The notes under the pieces are model-generated. The model was not told where the DNA came from and searched no databases. It worked only from the letters and a program-made list of their open reading frames with translations. A program made the position numbers and the translations under genes. Positions 8,101-16,038 of a DNA stretch of 33,533 bases are shown here, piece after piece. Positions within the stretch are counted from its first letter, which is position 1. Each line of letters begins with the position of its first letter. The stretch lies in contig JAOAEQ010000029.1 in NCBI GenBank assembly GCA_026416715.1, forward strand, positions 1 through 33,533. The letters run 5' to 3'. The stretch comes from a bacterium. GTDB lineage: Bacteria; UBP4; UBA4092; JAOAEQ01.

Positions 8101-8379
8101 ATGACGAAGGCGGAACTCATCGATGCTGTGAAAGCAACGAAATGCTGTTCAGCATTGAGCAAGAAAGATATCGAAGGAGTAATCGATTGCGCGTTTGATG
8201 CAATTGCTAAAGGAATCAAAAAAGATAAACGCATGGCGATTCCGGATTTCGGTGTATTTACCGTTCGGTCACGGAAAGCAAGAATGGGGCGGAACCCGCA
8301 AACGGGCGCTGCAATTAAGATTCCGGCAAGTAAAACCGTTGGATTCAAACCAGCACCAGCACTGAAAAAAGGACTGTAA
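8101..8379 (+). CDS. HU/IHF-family DNA-binding protein
   Basis: This 92-residue histone-like protein bends and compacts DNA as a dimer. The start MTKAELIDAV, the beta-arm region and the DNA-intercalating tip GRNPQTG (near residues 62-68) are all present, with the arm proline in place. An unusual pair of adjacent cysteines (KCCSAL near 14-15) occurs in the first helix. A strong GAAAGGGGGT ribosome-binding site precedes the ATG. Its own promoter and terminator make it a single-gene unit. HU and IHF subunits cannot be told apart from this sequence; HU is more likely because no partner subunit is nearby. Confidence 0.93.
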   Translation: MTKAELIDAVKATKCCSALSKKDIEGVIDCAFDAIAKGIKKDKRMAIPDFGVFTVRSRKARMGRNPQTGAAIKIPASKTVGFKPAPALKKGL

Positions 8380-8404
8380 TTCGTCCGGTATAAGTTGACA
8401 CGTG

Positions 8405-8467
8405 AAACAGGTTATAGGGAACTCGATTCACGCATGAAATCGAAGGAACTATAACCTGTTTTCTTTT
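8405..8467 (+). terminator. Intrinsic terminator after the HU-family gene
   Basis: AAACAGGTTATAG (8405-8417) pairs fully with CTATAACCTGTTT (8449-8461) and is followed by TCTTTTTT. A small inner stem (ATCGA-type) lies in the loop. Confidence 0.85.
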
Positions 8468-8730
8468 TTATAATTTCCACGAATGACCCATATGATAAAA
8501 TTAATTACAATTGCACTGAGAGATAATACTGGAAAAGACATGCGTATACATTAGGAAAAAATAAATGAAAAATAGATCGTTTCATTTTTTCAAATTTTTT
8601 TTACTCGTTTATCTTTCCTATATACTTTTTTCTTCGCCGTTTGCCATAGTTGCTAAATTTTGATACAATATTTGCTCATATTACATTAAATCTAATTTCT
8701 ATTTCTAACGATAAGGAGATAAAAACAAGC
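8468..8730. other. AT-rich spacer upstream of hppA
   Basis: Apart from the promoter at 8641-8669 I see only homopolymer-rich sequence, with T-runs near 8586-8600, and no gene. Confidence 0.4.
8641..8669 (+). promoter_or_regulatory. Candidate hppA promoter
   Basis: TTGCCA (8641-8646), a 17-base spacer and TACAAT (8664-8669) each differ from consensus by one base. Transcription from here would start near 8676, downstream of the possible TTG start at 8650. This supports the ATG at 8731 as the hppA start. Confidence 0.65.
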
Positions 8731-10836
8731 ATGGCACATCTAGAGATTTTAACCGGAATCATCGCATTAGCTTCATTAGGGTATGTGGTGTATTTAATTC
8801 GCTGGATATGGCAGCAGGATTTAGGTGAAGATAAAATGCGGTCAATCGCCGACGCGATTCGAGAAGGAGCAAACGCATTCTTGAATCGGCAATATCGTAC
8901 GATTGGATATCTCGCGTTAGTGCTCACTGTTCTATTATACGCTGCCTATGCGGTAAGCGGAAATTCAATGTTAGGAATCCAAATTGCTTCATCATTCCTT
9001 TTCGGTGCAATATGTTCAGCGGTTGCGGGATTTATCGGTATGTATATTTCGGTGAGAACGAATATCCGCGTTGCTGCCGTCGCGAAACAGGGTATGGGCA
9101 AATCGTTGGTAACCGCATTACGCGGCGGTGCGGTCTCTGGAATAACCATCGTAGCAATGAGTTTACTCGGGATTTCAATCCTCTATTTTATTTATGATAC
9201 GCTACTCCATTTTCCAATAGATAAAATCCCTAGTCTGATTGTTGGGTACGGTTTCGGTGCGAGTTTTGTTGCGTTATTTGCGCAGCTCGGCGGCGGGATT
9301 TATACGAAAGCGGCTGATGTCGGTGCGGATTTGGTTGGAAAAGTTGAAGTGGGGATACCCGAAGATGACCCGCGCAATCCAGCCGTGGTCGCTGATTTGG
9401 TTGGAGATAATGTTGGCGATTGCGCTGGTCGTGGAGCGGATTTATTCGAATCGACTGCGGCGGAAAATATCGGCGCAATGATACTCGGTGCCGCTGTGTA
9501 TGCAGCGTTGAAAAAAGCTAATCCGGATTTGCCAGCAACAGCGTTTATCGGTTGGATTATGTTCCCGTTAGTTGTCCGTGCAATTGGGTTAATTGCAACT
9601 ATCATCGGCGTATCGTTCGTTAAATCGAAAGAAACCGACCATCCGATGAGCGCATTAAACCGTGGATATTTTATTACCAGCATCCTAGCAGCAATCGGAT
9701 TCTACTTTACGACAATGTGGCTCCTTAACAACATTTGGTTCTTCTATTGTGGACTGGTTGGTATTTTGATGAGCATCGCGTTTGTGTTTATCACTCAATA
9801 CTATACTGAAGCAAGGTATCGGCCGGTACGCGAAATTGCTGAAGCATCAAAAACCGGACATGCGACTAATATCATCGCTGGTATGGCGGTAGCATTTGAA
9901 TGCACGGCAATTCCGATTATTACCATTGCGGTTTCGCTCTGGTTATCGTATATGTTTGGCGTGTGGAGTGGATTAGAAAACGGCGGACTGTTCGGAACCG
10001 CAGTAGCAACGATGGGCATGCTCGCAACCTGCGGATATATTTTAGCGATGGATACATTCGGTCCGATAGTAGATAACGCTGGTGGTATCGTAGAAATGTC
10101 CGGTGCTCCAGAAGAGATTCGCAAGAATACCGATAAACTCGATGCAACAGGCAATACCACAAAAGCGTTAACGAAAGGATACGCAGTTGGTAGCGCAGCG
10201 TTAGCAGCATTTCTGCTTTTCTCAGCGTATTTAACGGATGTAAGTATGTTACGGATTGAAAAAGGAATGCCTGCGCTCCTCTCGGTTGACATTGCGAAAA
10301 TTGAAGTATTCATCGGTGCGATGTTCGGTGCGATGTTGGTTTTCCTATTTTCTGCGTATGCGATTAAAGCGGTCGGTAAAACAGCACAGTATATTATCAC
10401 TGAAGTTCGACGTCAATTCCAAGCTGATAGTGGAATTATGGCGGGTACTTCTAAACCCGATTATGCGAAATGTGTTGATATCACCACGAAAGGCGCATTG
10501 AAAAATATGATTCTACCCGGACTGATTGCGGTAGCGGGTCCGGTCTTAATCGGGATAATATTACGAGCAGAAGCAGTCGCTTCTATGTTAATGATAGGAA
10601 CTATAGTGGGCGTGATTATGGGGTTAGTTCTCAACAACGGTGGTGGTGCATGGGATAACGCAAAAAAATATATTGAAGCGGGGCATCTCGGTGGAAAAGG
10701 TAGTGATGCGCATAAAGCGGCGGTGACCGGCGATACGGTCGGCGACCCGTTTAAGGATACTGCAGGTCCATCGTTGCATGTTCTCGTGAAATTATTAAGC
10801 ACACTGACGTTAGCGTTAGCGGCGTTATTTGTATAA
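8731..10836 (+). CDS. hppA: Membrane-bound proton-pumping pyrophosphatase, K+-independent type
   Basis: This 701-residue integral membrane enzyme couples pyrophosphate hydrolysis to ion pumping. About 16 hydrophobic segments are evident. The catalytic signature is intact: DVGADLVGKVE near residue 200, then DDPRNPAVVADLVGDNVGDCAGRGAD (read as DDPRNPAVVADLVGD and NVGDCAGRGAD). The C-terminal GDTVGDPFKDTAGPS is also present. The class-defining motif reads GNTTKALTKG, with K478 and T481 at the positions that separate K+-independent proton pumps (Lys, Thr) from K+-dependent ones (Ala, Gly/Ala). The ATG at 8731 is preceded by AAGGAG (8713-8718, 12-base gap), better than the TTG at 8650. The gene has its own promoter and terminator. 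It would conserve energy from biosynthetic pyrophosphate. Confidence 0.96.
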   Translation: MAHLEILTGIIALASLGYVVYLIRWIWQQDLGEDKMRSIADAIREGANAFLNRQYRTIGYLALVLTVLLYAAYAVSGNSMLGIQIASSFLFGAICSAVAGFIGMYISVRTNIRVAAVAKQGMGKSLVTALRGGAVSGITIVAMSLLGISILYFIYDTLLHFPIDKIPSLIVGYGFGASFVALFAQLGGGIYTKAADVGADLVGKVEVGIPEDDPRNPAVVADLVGDNVGDCAGRGADLFESTAAENIGAMILGAAVYAALKKANPDLPATAFIGWIMFPLVVRAIGLIATIIGVSFVKSKETDHPMSALNRGYFITSILAAIGFYFTTMWLLNNIWFFYCGLVGILMSIAFVFITQYYTEARYRPVREIAEASKTGHATNIIAGMAVAFECTAIPIITIAVSLWLSYMFGVWSGLENGGLFGTAVATMGMLATCGYILAMDTFGPIVDNAGGIVEMSGAPEEIRKNTDKLDATGNTTKALTKGYAVGSAALAAFLLFSAYLTDVSMLRIEKGMPALLSVDIAKIEVFIGAMFGAMLVFLFSAYAIKAVGKTAQYIITEVRRQFQADSGIMAGTSKPDYAKCVDITTKGALKNMILPGLIAVAGPVLIGIILRAEAVASMLMIGTIVGVIMGLVLNNGGGAWDNAKKYIEAGHLGGKGSDAHKAAVTGDTVGDPFKDTAGPSLHVLVKLLSTLTLALAALFV

Positions 10837-10851
10837 GCATAAGTAAACTAG

Positions 10852-10880
10852 AAAGCGGAACCTTGGTTCCGCTTTTTTTA
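10852..10880 (+). terminator. Intrinsic terminator of hppA
   Basis: AAAGCGGAACC (10852-10862) and GGTTCCGCTTT (10865-10875) form an 11-bp stem with a 2-base apex, followed by TTTT. Confidence 0.92.
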
Positions 10881-10923
10881 TTTATATGAATACTGCAAAG
10901 AAAATACTGGAGGGTTAAAAACC

Positions 10924-12153
10924 ATGCGCCATCGATTTAGATTGATTATGGTTGTCGTTTTTCTTATGTTCGCAATATCATTCGGATTTACTGCCCAATA
11001 TCCCGCAAAATCTAAGGTTAAGCTCGGAATAGATGTTTTACTCGAAAAACAGTTTGCACCGCTGCGTGGTAAACGCGTTGGGTTACTCACTAACCCAAGC
11101 GGAGTTAATCGTCAGCTGATTCCGACACTCGATTTATTCGCTAAACAAACGACATTTCAACTGGTAGCGTTGTTTGCTCCGGAACATGGTATTCGTGGCG
11201 ACCTCTTCGCCGGAGAAGAAGTGAAAACCTATACCGATGAGCGCACCGGACTAACGGTATATAGTTTGTATGGGAAAAATAAACAACCGACAGAAGAGAT
11301 GCTTAAAGATATTGACGTGCTGGTTTTCGATATCCAAGATATCGGTTCGCGAACGTATACCTATATTTCTTCTATGACCGAATCGATGAAAGCTGCAGCG
11401 AAATATAATAAAGAGTTTATGGTACTCGACCGACCGAACCCTTGTGGAGGACTACTCTTTGAAGGACCGGTTCTTGAACGGGAACGAATTAGTATGGTTG
11501 GCATTGCACCGATTCCGGTTACCCATGGAATGACCGCCGGTGAATTTGCGAAATATGTTAATACTGAAGAGAAGATTAATTGCAAACTAACGGTTATCCC
11601 AATGGAAGGGTGGACTCGCGATATGCTCTGGGAGGATACCGGCCTAGAATGGGTACAGACTTCACCGCATATTCCGCATGCTATGCATGCTATTCTATAT
11701 ACTGCAACCGGCATGCTTGGTGGTGTAGGAATTGATATTAATGAAGGAGTCGGGTATACTCTACCATTTGAAACTATAGCCGCAGAATGGATTAAGAGTC
11801 CTGAAGAACTGGCAGAAGCGTTTAATGCGATAAATCTTCCTGGGGTATACTTCCGCCCGATAACCTATCGCCCGTATTATTTCAAATTCAAGGATAAGAT
11901 TCTTAACGGAGTGCAATTACATGTTTACGATTGGCACGCTTTCCGACCATTAGAGACCGCAATTCAGATGCTTGCAACGATTAATCTTATGTATCCGGAC
12001 AAAATCCAACCGAGAAAAAGTTTCGAAACCTACTGGGGTAATAAGCTTCGAGAACAACTACAACAAAGAATGACTGCGGAACAAATCATCGCGACTTGGC
12101 AACCTGGCCTTCAGGAGTTTGCAAAAAAACGCGCAAAGTATCTTATGTATTAA
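10924..12153 (+). CDS. namZ: Secreted exo-beta-N-acetylmuramidase NamZ family (GH171, DUF1343)
   Basis: NamZ enzymes remove terminal N-acetylmuramic acid from peptidoglycan fragments. This 409-residue protein opens with a signal peptide (MRHRFRLIMVVVFLMFAISF, cleavage probably near residue 24). The DUF1343 domain follows, with GIDVLL near 35, GKRVGLLTNPSG near 49, APEHGIRG near 85, DIQDIGSRTYTY near 136 and DRPNPCGG near 169. TEEMLKDIDVLVFD and VGIDINEGVGYTLPFE also fit the family. GGAGG precedes the ATG. It may share a transcript with the methyltransferase-like gene downstream. Together with the amidase and the lytic transglycosylase elsewhere in the window it suggests wall recycling or feeding on other bacteria's murein. 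The exact specificity is inferred from family membership. Confidence 0.88.
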   Translation: MRHRFRLIMVVVFLMFAISFGFTAQYPAKSKVKLGIDVLLEKQFAPLRGKRVGLLTNPSGVNRQLIPTLDLFAKQTTFQLVALFAPEHGIRGDLFAGEEVKTYTDERTGLTVYSLYGKNKQPTEEMLKDIDVLVFDIQDIGSRTYTYISSMTESMKAAAKYNKEFMVLDRPNPCGGLLFEGPVLERERISMVGIAPIPVTHGMTAGEFAKYVNTEEKINCKLTVIPMEGWTRDMLWEDTGLEWVQTSPHIPHAMHAILYTATGMLGGVGIDINEGVGYTLPFETIAAEWIKSPEELAEAFNAINLPGVYFRPITYRPYYFKFKDKILNGVQLHVYDWHAFRPLETAIQMLATINLMYPDKIQPRKSFETYWGNKLREQLQQRMTAEQIIATWQPGLQEFAKKRAKYLMY

Positions 12154-12211
12154 GCTGTTGTTTAGCTTAACTTGTTTGATAGATAGATTGATGTTACCTC
12201 ATGCTGAACTT

Positions 12212-13339
12212 ATGAACTCGTTAACTTCCCGAGAACGATTATGTTATACGCTTGACGGAAAACCGGTTGATCGCGTTCCTATCTCACTCTATGAATTCGA
12301 TGGATTCTATGAATCTTGGATACATCAGGAAGTGGAATATCAGGCGATTCTCGATTATGCACATGGGAAAACTGATAAACTATTTGCCTGGGTTCCTGAC
12401 AGCGCTCTACCGCAGTTCGGATATAGTGCGCTTGATCCGGAAATGATTAAAACCACGTGCTGGGTTTACCAGAATTCGCAGTTTTCGAAAACCGTTTTAC
12501 AAACTCCGAAAGGTGAGCTGGTTGCTCAAACTCGGCAAGATGAAGGAATGCATACTCGATGGGTTATTGAACATTACTGCAAGACCGCAGCTGATGCGGA
12601 GAAAATTTTATCTATCCCATATTTCCCCTGGAAACCATCCGTTGATTCATTCTTCGAACTGGATAAGAAACTCGGAGATACCGGCATTGTTCTCGGCGAT
12701 ATCCCTGACCCGTTATGTCTGACCGTTGACCTATTCGGCTTTTCAACATTTTTAACGTTCTATATCGATATCCCTCAGCTAATTTTCCGATTGCTTGATT
12801 TTTTCCACGAAAGAATTATGCAGTATTTAAACTATCTGCTCGAATCCGGCGCGGTTACGTTATACCGTATCTACGGACCAGAATATGCGACCCCACCTTA
12901 TTTATCCCCTGCGGATTTCGATAAACTGGTTATGCCGTATGTAAGTGATATGAGCCATCTGATGCATCGGTATGGTGCAAAAGTCAGAATCCATTCTCAT
13001 GGAAAAATTCAGCAGGTGCTATCTTCACTCGCCAAGATGAATATTGATGCTATCGACCCGCTGGAACCGCCACCTGATGGTAATGCGGAATTCGCCGAGG
13101 TCCGGCGAGTGCTCGGGAATAAAGTTGTACTTATCGGCAATATCGAAGAACGGCTATTTGAAGTTGGAACGAAACAGGATATAGAAACTGCGGTAAAAAC
13201 AGCAGTTGAAGAAGGCGCAAAAGACGGACCATTTATTCTGAGCCCAACCGCTATGCCGTTAACTACTCCGCTAGATAAAAAGATTCAAGAGAATATTATC
13301 CATTATATCGACTGCGGATTGAGATACGGCAAAACTTAA
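12212..13339 (+). CDS. URO-D superfamily protein, methyltransferase-like
   Basis: The protein has the uroporphyrinogen decarboxylase fold, which includes true HemE and the MtaA/CmuA-type cobalamin-linked methyltransferases. Visible elements are SRERLCYTLDGKPVDRVP at the start, GDIPDPLCLTVDLFGFSTFL near residue 160, HSHGKIQQVLSSLAKMNID near 260 and LIGNIEERLF near 302. The HemE substrate signature RPVWFMRQAG is absent, so heme synthesis is unlikely. The methyltransferase or demethylase branch fits better. The start is uncertain. ATGs at 12191 and 12212 both lack a good ribosome-binding site; I use 12212 because the family usually begins just before SRER. The open frame extends back to 12119, overlapping namZ, but that part has no family match. 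No corrinoid protein gene is adjacent. Confidence 0.8.
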   Translation: MNSLTSRERLCYTLDGKPVDRVPISLYEFDGFYESWIHQEVEYQAILDYAHGKTDKLFAWVPDSALPQFGYSALDPEMIKTTCWVYQNSQFSKTVLQTPKGELVAQTRQDEGMHTRWVIEHYCKTAADAEKILSIPYFPWKPSVDSFFELDKKLGDTGIVLGDIPDPLCLTVDLFGFSTFLTFYIDIPQLIFRLLDFFHERIMQYLNYLLESGAVTLYRIYGPEYATPPYLSPADFDKLVMPYVSDMSHLMHRYGAKVRIHSHGKIQQVLSSLAKMNIDAIDPLEPPPDGNAEFAEVRRVLGNKVVLIGNIEERLFEVGTKQDIETAVKTAVEEGAKDGPFILSPTAMPLTTPLDKKIQENIIHYIDCGLRYGKT

Positions 13340-13409
13340 CCGCAGATGAATACAATCAAACACAGTAAACACTAAATTTGATATAAGGTTAATCCATGAC
13401 TAATGGTGG

Positions 13410-14582
13410 CTAAAAGAGTTGTGAAAAGACTTCGTTGGAAAGCAGGATACCTTTATCGGTCAGTCGAAGGTATTGGTCAGTCTGCTGAAGTAGTCCTGAT
13501 TCAAATAATTCAGGTAATTCAGTATCGAATACTTCACGAAATTCTTTCTGAAACTTCTGCTGAAACTTTTTTAAATCTAGCCCTTGCATCGTTCGAAGCG
13601 CTAACATAGAATACTCTGCCATTTTCTGCTTCCCTTCTAAACGTTCTGAAGCCGCACGCGCTGGGTGACCAGATTTAATTCGCTGTATATATTCTTCCAG
13701 TGAATGGACATTCCACGACCGTTCGCCATTAAGATATGAATGCGCACTCGCTCCGAACCCAAGATAGTCATTATCGTTCCAGTAATTCAGATTATGTTGA
13801 CATTGCCGACTCACGACTTTGCGGGTAATTAAGTCAGGACCGGGTAATGCGAAATTTGAGATTTCATAATGGACATATCCTGCGTGTTGAAATATATCAA
13901 TTGCATATTGGTACATCTCTAATTCAACCTCTTCATCAATCGGTTTAACTTGACCAGATTTGAGCTGATGATATAAATTGGTATTCGGTTCAACTGTGAT
14001 ATTATAAGCGGAAATATGTTCCGGTAATAAGGTTACGGTATGTTCAACCGTTTCTTGCCAACTCTGCAATGTTTGGCCAGGGTAACCAAAAATCAAATCG
14101 AGATTGATATTATCGAATTCCGCATCCCGAGCAAACTGAAAACTAGCAAAATTATCTTCGACTGAATGAACTCTACCCATTGCGGTTAATACTGTTTTAT
14201 CAAATGATTGAACGCCTAAACTGATTCGGTTAACTCCCGCTTGTTTATACTGCTTTAACTTCTCAACATCAACAGTTCCCGGATTAGCTTCAAGTGTTAT
14301 TTCAACGTTTTCTAGCGGCGGGGGCTGATTCATCATGCCTTTGCCAAAAAGTTCAGCTATTATTCTCGCGATTTGTTCCGGCGGAACTAATGAGGGAGTT
14401 CCGCCACCAAAATAAATCGAACTTGGGATGAATGGCAATGAAGCTTTTATCTGATTTATTTCCTGAATCACAGATTCAATATATTCATTCATTAAACTAG
14501 ATTTATCCGCATACGAAATAAAATCACAATAATTACATTTCTTTAAACAAAATGGAATATGTATGTATATACCTAACTGCAT
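13410..14582 (-). CDS. hemW: Radical-SAM heme chaperone HemW
   Basis: This 390-residue radical-SAM protein resembles oxygen-independent coproporphyrinogen oxidase. The cluster motif is C12-x3-C16-x2-C19 followed by DF. HemN proper has another cysteine there, so this is the HemW type that binds and transfers heme. IYFGGGTPSL near residue 57 and GVNRISLGVQSF near 135 are radical-SAM core motifs. HNLNYWNDNDYLGFGASAHSY near 262 (read HNLNYW and GFGASAHSY) is the HemW signature. It ends the minus-strand lepA-lepB-lepB-hemW cluster, an arrangement resembling lepA-hemW in Firmicutes. It converges on the URO-D-like gene with a 70-base gap. Confidence 0.93.
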   Translation of the reverse strand: MQLGIYIHIPFCLKKCNYCDFISYADKSSLMNEYIESVIQEINQIKASLPFIPSSIYFGGGTPSLVPPEQIARIIAELFGKGMMNQPPPLENVEITLEANPGTVDVEKLKQYKQAGVNRISLGVQSFDKTVLTAMGRVHSVEDNFASFQFARDAEFDNINLDLIFGYPGQTLQSWQETVEHTVTLLPEHISAYNITVEPNTNLYHQLKSGQVKPIDEEVELEMYQYAIDIFQHAGYVHYEISNFALPGPDLITRKVVSRQCQHNLNYWNDNDYLGFGASAHSYLNGERSWNVHSLEEYIQRIKSGHPARAASERLEGKQKMAEYSMLALRTMQGLDLKKFQQKFQKEFREVFDTELPELFESGLLQQTDQYLRLTDKGILLSNEVFSQLF

Positions 14583-14593
14583 TGGATTATAAG

Positions 14594-14676
14594 TAACCGC
14601 GAAGAACGTCTAGTAGACGCCAAAACTATGGATTTCTTTGTGAACCTTGCGTATGACCTAATACGTTCTACGGTTA
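14594..14676. repeat. Imperfect inverted repeat filling the hemW-lepB spacer
   Basis: TAACCG and AGAACGT (14594-14609) are complementary to ACGTTCT and CGGTTA (14663-14676). A 13-base palindrome, CGTCTAGTAGACG (14607-14619), lies inside. The spacer between the two signal-peptidase genes (15235-15346) has similar words (ACCGCAATGACACAAAG, TTAGCGTTCTTTGC). These look like worn copies of a dispersed repeat. Confidence 0.5.
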
Positions 14677-14682
14677 ACGTTC

Positions 14683-15234
14683 CTATTGTATTTTTCTCAT
14701 TCGCCAGAGTTGCCAGCGTGGAAATAAACTACCGTTACGTTCTCTTTTCGCCCAATAAATCAGAAACGCTTTTCCTTTAATCATCGATTCCGGGAGAAAT
14801 CCCCAATATCGGCTATCCCGACTATTATTTCGATTATCCCCGAGCATTAACAATGAATTCGATGGGACAACTACCGGTCCATAATTATCGAACGATGGTT
14901 CCTTAACATACGGTTCAATCAGCTCCGAGCCATTGATTATTATTTTCCCAGCAGAAATGGTAACCGTATCTCCGGATAAACCAATTAACCGTTTAACAAA
15001 ATCCTGTTTCGGGTTCTCCGGATATTTGAAGACAACAACATCTCCTCGTTGCGGCTGTTTAAATAGATAGTCGAACCGGTTAACAAAAATCATATCGCCA
15101 ACTTGCAACGTATTTTCCATTGAACCGGAAGGAATTTTAAACGGTTTAACGACATAGGTCTGAACGATTAGCGCGACCACGAATGCTACGGTGATAATTT
15201 CACTCCATTCCCGGAGAAAAGATTTCTTCTTCAT
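14683..15234 (-). CDS. lepB: Signal peptidase I, first copy
   Basis: Signal peptidase I cuts signal peptides from exported proteins at the outer face of the cytoplasmic membrane. The 183-residue protein has one N-terminal membrane anchor (about residues 12-29). Its box with the catalytic serine is PSGSM (S38). The general base is K81 in DFVKRLIGLSGDTV. MLGDNRNNSRDSRYWGF near 131 is the conserved C-terminal box. The size is that of the small, single-anchor type. It lies 112 bases downstream of a paralogue with the same architecture. Both lie between lepA and hemW on one strand. The tail (residues 165-183) differs from the second copy and is rich in Arg and Trp. Confidence 0.95.
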   Translation of the reverse strand: MKKKSFLREWSEIITVAFVVALIVQTYVVKPFKIPSGSMENTLQVGDMIFVNRFDYLFKQPQRGDVVVFKYPENPKQDFVKRLIGLSGDTVTISAGKIIINGSELIEPYVKEPSFDNYGPVVVPSNSLLMLGDNRNNSRDSRYWGFLPESMIKGKAFLIYWAKRERNGSLFPRWQLWRMRKIQ

Positions 15235-15346
15235 ATCTAATACTGCTCAACCGCAATGACACAAAGATAAATCGTACCGCGTGTAACCTAAAAATGTTAT
15301 CTTAGCGTTCTTTGCCACTATGGAGTGACTGTATCGATTGGCTTTT

Positions 15347-15880
15347 TTAACTAATCAATCGTATTCTAGTAATTGGGAAGTAAATCAGGAACGCTTTCCC
15401 TTTAACGAACTTTTTATCTAAAAATCCCCAATACCGACTATCTTTACTATTATTCCGATGGTCGCCCATAACGAAAAGATATCCTTTCGGAACCGTTACC
15501 GGTCCGAAATTATACTGGCGCGGTTCATAATAAAACGTATTCGAATATTTAATATACGGCTCAACGATTGGGTTACCGTTAATGTATAATTTCCCATCTT
15601 TCAATTCGAGTGTTTCACCTTCAACCGCAACCACTCGTTTGATATAATCTACCTTTAACCCGTCTGAAGGTGCTTTAAAAACAATAATATCACCCCGTGC
15701 TGGCTCTTGAAACCAATAAAGAAATCGACTGACAAATAACATATCGCCTACTTTTAACGTATCTTCCATTGAGCCGGATGGTATTTTAAACGGTTTCATC
15801 GCAAAGGTAAATAGGATCAGCACTAAAGCAAATGAGGTAACGATGGTTTCCATCCATTCTCGTAACTTTGATTTCTTCAT
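15347..15880 (-). CDS. lepB: Signal peptidase I, second copy
   Basis: This 177-residue signal peptidase I has a single N-terminal anchor (about residues 12-27). The catalytic Ser is S37 in PSGSM and the catalytic Lys is K81 in DYIKRVVAVEGETL. The box MGDHRNNSKDSRYWGF is intact. The shared stretches KPFKIPSGSM and DSRYWGFL show it is a tandem duplicate of the gene at 14683, but the two have diverged well beyond a recent copy. An extra insert (about residues 115-126, FYYEPRQYN) distinguishes it. It lies 158 bases downstream of lepA. Both copies keep every catalytic residue, so both should be active. They may differ in substrate preference or timing. Confidence 0.95.
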   Translation of the reverse strand: MKKSKLREWMETIVTSFALVLILFTFAMKPFKIPSGSMEDTLKVGDMLFVSRFLYWFQEPARGDIIVFKAPSDGLKVDYIKRVVAVEGETLELKDGKLYINGNPIVEPYIKYSNTFYYEPRQYNFGPVTVPKGYLFVMGDHRNNSKDSRYWGFLDKKFVKGKAFLIYFPITRIRLIS

Positions 15881-16038
15881 AAATTCACCTATCGCAAAAA
15901 ATTATGTTTTATATGGATAATACCTTCAACTGTATCTATTAAATATTATTTAATTAGCTAAAATTACATTATCCTCGTCTGAAATTGTAAGGTAAAAATG
16001 ATAAGATTGTTTTGCTGCTCTGATTATGAGACTACGAA

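Noticed and set aside
12119-12211. N-terminal extension of the URO-D-like protein
   Set aside because: It overlaps the namZ coding end in another frame and carries no family sequence, so the start was set further downstream.
13403-13609. 68-codon plus-strand frame after the URO-D-like gene
   Set aside because: It is antisense to the well-supported hemW 3' end.
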